From Armatimonadota bacterium (GTDB taxonomy: Bacteria > Armatimonadota > JAAZEB01), in assembly GCA_012841485.1 (NCBI GenBank), contig DUUU01000553.1, positions 1-5,879 of the forward strand: a stretch of 5,879 nucleotides of DNA. Reading direction: 5' to 3'. A program made the translations under genes and the position numbers. Of the stretch, positions 4,064-5,879 are shown piece after piece. Each line of letters begins with the position of its first letter. The stretch's first letter is position 1. The notes under the pieces were generated by a model that saw nothing but the letters and a program-made list of their open reading frames with translations, had not been told where the DNA came from and searched no databases.

Positions 4064-5879
4064 GTGAGTTGGTTGCTTCTGCTGATCGTGGGTCTGTATG
4101 TGCGCCTCTCGGGGCCCTTGCCGGCGGATCAGACGGCGCCCGACCCCGTCTCGACACTCGCGCGCGTCGAGCCCCCGCCGGGCACCTTACCGGTCTTCTT
4201 CCTGGAAGGCACGCGCCTTCGCCCGGTCTACCGCCCCGAGGGCCCGGCGACGCCGGCGCACGCCCTGGAGGCGCTCCTGGCAGGCCCAACCGTGGAGGAG
4301 AAAAAGGGGTCGCTGACGACCGCCCTTCCCACGGGAACACGCCTCCTCGGGATCACCCGACGGGGCTCGGAGACGGTCGTAGACCTATCGCACGCCATCG
4401 CGCCCGAGGCGCTCCGGCTCGCAGTGGCGCAGGTGACGGCCACACTCGCATCCTTCCCGGAGATCCGTGCCGCGCGTATCCTAGTTCAGGGCACGCCTGT
4501 GCGCGCCGTTCTGGCGGCTCAGTTCCTGCATCTCGGCCTCACGGGGACCACCCGCGCGCCCGCAGGGGCGATCCATGCCTCTCAATCGCAGCCGGAAGCG
4601 CCCCTACGCCAGGGCCCCCTCGCCGGTAAGGTGATCGTGATCAGCCCGGGGCATGGCCTCACGCGACAGAGCAACGGGCGCTGGCGCTACCAGCGTCCCT
4701 TCTTCGAGGGAGAAGTGGAAGACCGGCTGAACGTTGCCTTTGCGATGCACGCCTGCCGCGAGCTCCGCGGCCTGGGCGCCACCGTCTACACGACCCGGGC
4801 ACCCGAGGGGGCCAATGACCCGGGTATTAGCGGCGCCCCGAGGTGGATGGAGGCCGCTAAATACTACCTGCGCGACATCGGCACGCCCGATTGGGTCTAC
4901 CAGCCGTTGCCCATGGACTTTGATTCCGACATCGATGCGCGCCCGCTCTACGCCAACTACCTGGGTGCCGACCTGCTGATCAGCCTGCACAGCAACATCG
5001 GTCCGAACACCGGCACATTGACGCTCTACGACAAAACCAACGGCTTCGAGCACGACAGCCAGCGCCTGGCCCGCCTGCTGGAGGCGCATGTTGTTCGCGC
5101 CATCCGCGAGAAGATGGACCCGGAGTGGCGCTCGCATGGGGCGCTGGGCACGGATGCGCGCTATGGGGAGAACCACTGGGCGCACATGCCCTCGGCGATC
5201 CTGGAGATCGGCTTCATCAGCCAGCGCCGGGATCGGATCCGCCTCATCGATCCGCGCTGCCAGGAAGCCGTCGGCCGGGCCGTCGCCGAAGCCGTCGCCG
5301 AGTACTTCGGCGCTCCGCCCACCCCACTCCCCGGCTCGCCTCCCCCGGAGGTGATCCTGCCGGTGACGGCCCCTCGACCGGCCTCTCCTCCCGTCTTCGT
5401 GTGCGCGGGAGATCCGGCCGGCGCGAGCGATATGGCCTACGCGCGCCACCTCCAGACAAGCCTGGATGATCGCCACGGGCGCGCTGCATTCCGGGTGGTC
5501 CATATGAAGGGGGGCGCCGGTAACGTGCTGGAATGCCTGCGCAAGTGGGACCAGGAGGTGGCCCCGGCCCGGCCCAGCCACGTCCTCCTTGCCTTCGGGC
5601 GCCATGACCTGGAGAAGGATTCGTCGCGAGACAGCAGGGTGCCCCTGGCGCGCTTCGAGGCGGCCCTGACGGAGGCGGTACGGCGCACGAGGGCTTTGGG
5701 CGCGGTGCCGATCCTCACCACCATGGCACCCATCGACGACGACCACTTCCACGCCACGCGCCCCCGCGAGCATTACGCAGCGGATGGTGGCGTGCAGGCC
5801 CTGCGAGACCGCTACAACAACGCAATCCGACGCGTTGCCTGGAACACCAGCGCGGCCCTCGTCGATCTCAGCCTCGCGG
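4064..5879 (+). CDS. GerMN - N-acetylmuramoyl-L-alanine amidase (Amidase_3) - SGNH-like fusion protein, 3' end outside window
   Basis: An open frame of 605 codons runs off the right edge. Residues 2-17 are hydrophobic (SWLLLLIVGLYV...), a short signal or anchor helix, so the protein is probably exported. Residues about 42-147 form a GerMN domain (LPVFFLEG..., LLAGPTVEEKKGSLTTALP, VVDLSHAI). Residues about 188-415 form a zinc amidase that cuts the MurNAc-L-Ala bond of peptidoglycan. Its predicted zinc ligands are His197 (SPGHG), Glu219 (EDRLNVA) and His309 (ISLHSN), and its catalytic Glu is Glu381 (LEIGF), so it looks active. About 30 extra residues lie between TTR (243-245) and the third ligand. 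After a Pro-rich linker (416-443), residues 444-605 resemble an SGNH hydrolase, but the GDS block reads GDP (449-451) and GxND reads GRHD (512-515). GTG at 4064 is preceded by GGGGG (4054-4058); TTG at 4052 is a weaker alternative. The role of the third domain is unknown. Confidence 0.87.
   Translation, partial: MSWLLLLIVGLYVRLSGPLPADQTAPDPVSTLARVEPPPGTLPVFFLEGTRLRPVYRPEGPATPAHALEALLAGPTVEEKKGSLTTALPTGTRLLGITRRGSETVVDLSHAIAPEALRLAVAQVTATLASFPEIRAARILVQGTPVRAVLAAQFLHLGLTGTTRAPAGAIHASQSQPEAPLRQGPLAGKVIVISPGHGLTRQSNGRWRYQRPFFEGEVEDRLNVAFAMHACRELRGLGATVYTTRAPEGANDPGISGAPRWMEAAKYYLRDIGTPDWVYQPLPMDFDSDIDARPLYANYLGADLLISLHSNIGPNTGTLTLYDKTNGFEHDSQRLARLLEAHVVRAIREKMDPEWRSHGALGTDARYGENHWAHMPSAILEIGFISQRRDRIRLIDPRCQEAVGRAVAEAVAEYFGAPPTPLPGSPPPEVILPVTAPRPASPPVFVCAGDPAGASDMAYARHLQTSLDDRHGRAAFRVVHMKGGAGNVLECLRKWDQEVAPARPSHVLLAFGRHDLEKDSSRDSRVPLARFEAALTEAVRRTRALGAVPILTTMAPIDDDHFHATRPREHYAADGGVQALRDRYNNAIRRVAWNTSAALVDLSLA

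Noticed and set aside
4059..4067. ATG CAG TGA just before the amidase start
   Set aside because: It gives only a two-codon frame. The ATG is not in the amidase frame and is probably incidental, although it shares the G-run ribosome site.
4069..4629. A 186-codon plus-strand frame beginning at the amidase start region
   Set aside because: It lies in another frame over the GerMN domain, is low-complexity Pro/Gly/Arg-rich, and ends where the true frame continues.
5279..5302. Tandem 12-base repeat GCCGTCGCCGAA/GCCGTCGCCGAG
   Set aside because: It is an in-frame Ala-Val-Ala-Glu repeat in the last amidase helix, which is ordinary coding bias.
4604..5773. A 389-codon open frame on the minus strand opposite the amidase gene
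   Set aside because: It is a GC-rich antisense shadow. Its translation shows no family motif, while the plus frame carries a complete set of amidase motifs over the same bases.

Overview
The window is G+C-rich (roughly two thirds by eye) and bacterial, with four complete or nearly complete protein families recognisable and GTG used as the start of at least three genes. The mix (a PL10-type pectate lyase end, a split UxaA dehydratase with a lactate-permease-type carrier, and a GerMN-amidase cell-wall enzyme) suggests a free-living or plant-polymer-associated bacterium of a less-studied high-GC phylum such as Armatimonadota, Planctomycetota or Chloroflexota. That placement is inference from gene content only. 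I see no rRNA, tRNA, CRISPR array, transposase or phage gene.

Layout. (1) Positions 1-404, plus strand: the last 133 residues of a pectate-lyase-like protein whose start lies outside the window. (2) Positions 405-552: a short gap between convergent genes, holding a strong GC stem-loop at 442-471. (3) Positions 553-3709, minus strand: a tightly packed three-gene operon. In transcription order it encodes an LctP-family hydroxy-acid permease (3709 to 2003), a small UxaA/SAF-domain subunit (2006 to 1719) and a large UxaA-family dehydratase subunit (1722 to 553). Each junction is a 4-base GTGA overlap in which the stop of one gene sits inside the GTG start of the next. (4) Positions 3710-4063: a 354-base divergent intergenic region with several hairpins, an 11-bp long-range inverted repeat flanked by a 7-bp direct repeat, and a possible 19-codon leader ORF. 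(5) Positions 4064 to the right edge, plus strand: an open gene of at least 605 codons encoding a signal/anchor helix, a GerMN domain, a zinc N-acetylmuramoyl-L-alanine amidase (Amidase_3) and an SGNH-hydrolase-like domain whose catalytic Ser and Asn positions are Pro and His.

How they may work together. The operon looks like uptake plus beta-elimination of a small 2-hydroxy acid: the permease imports it and the two-subunit dehydratase converts it to a 2-keto acid. The family includes altronate dehydratase (uronate pathway) and (R)-sulfolactate sulfo-lyase, and sequence alone does not decide between them. A pectate lyase end next to a UxaA-family enzyme fits pectin/galacturonate use, whereas a lactate-type permease fits a smaller substrate. 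The GerMN-amidase-SGNH protein is a separate, exported cell-wall protein. The main unusual items are its degenerate third domain, the permease/dehydratase pairing, and the structured intergenic region between the two divergent units.
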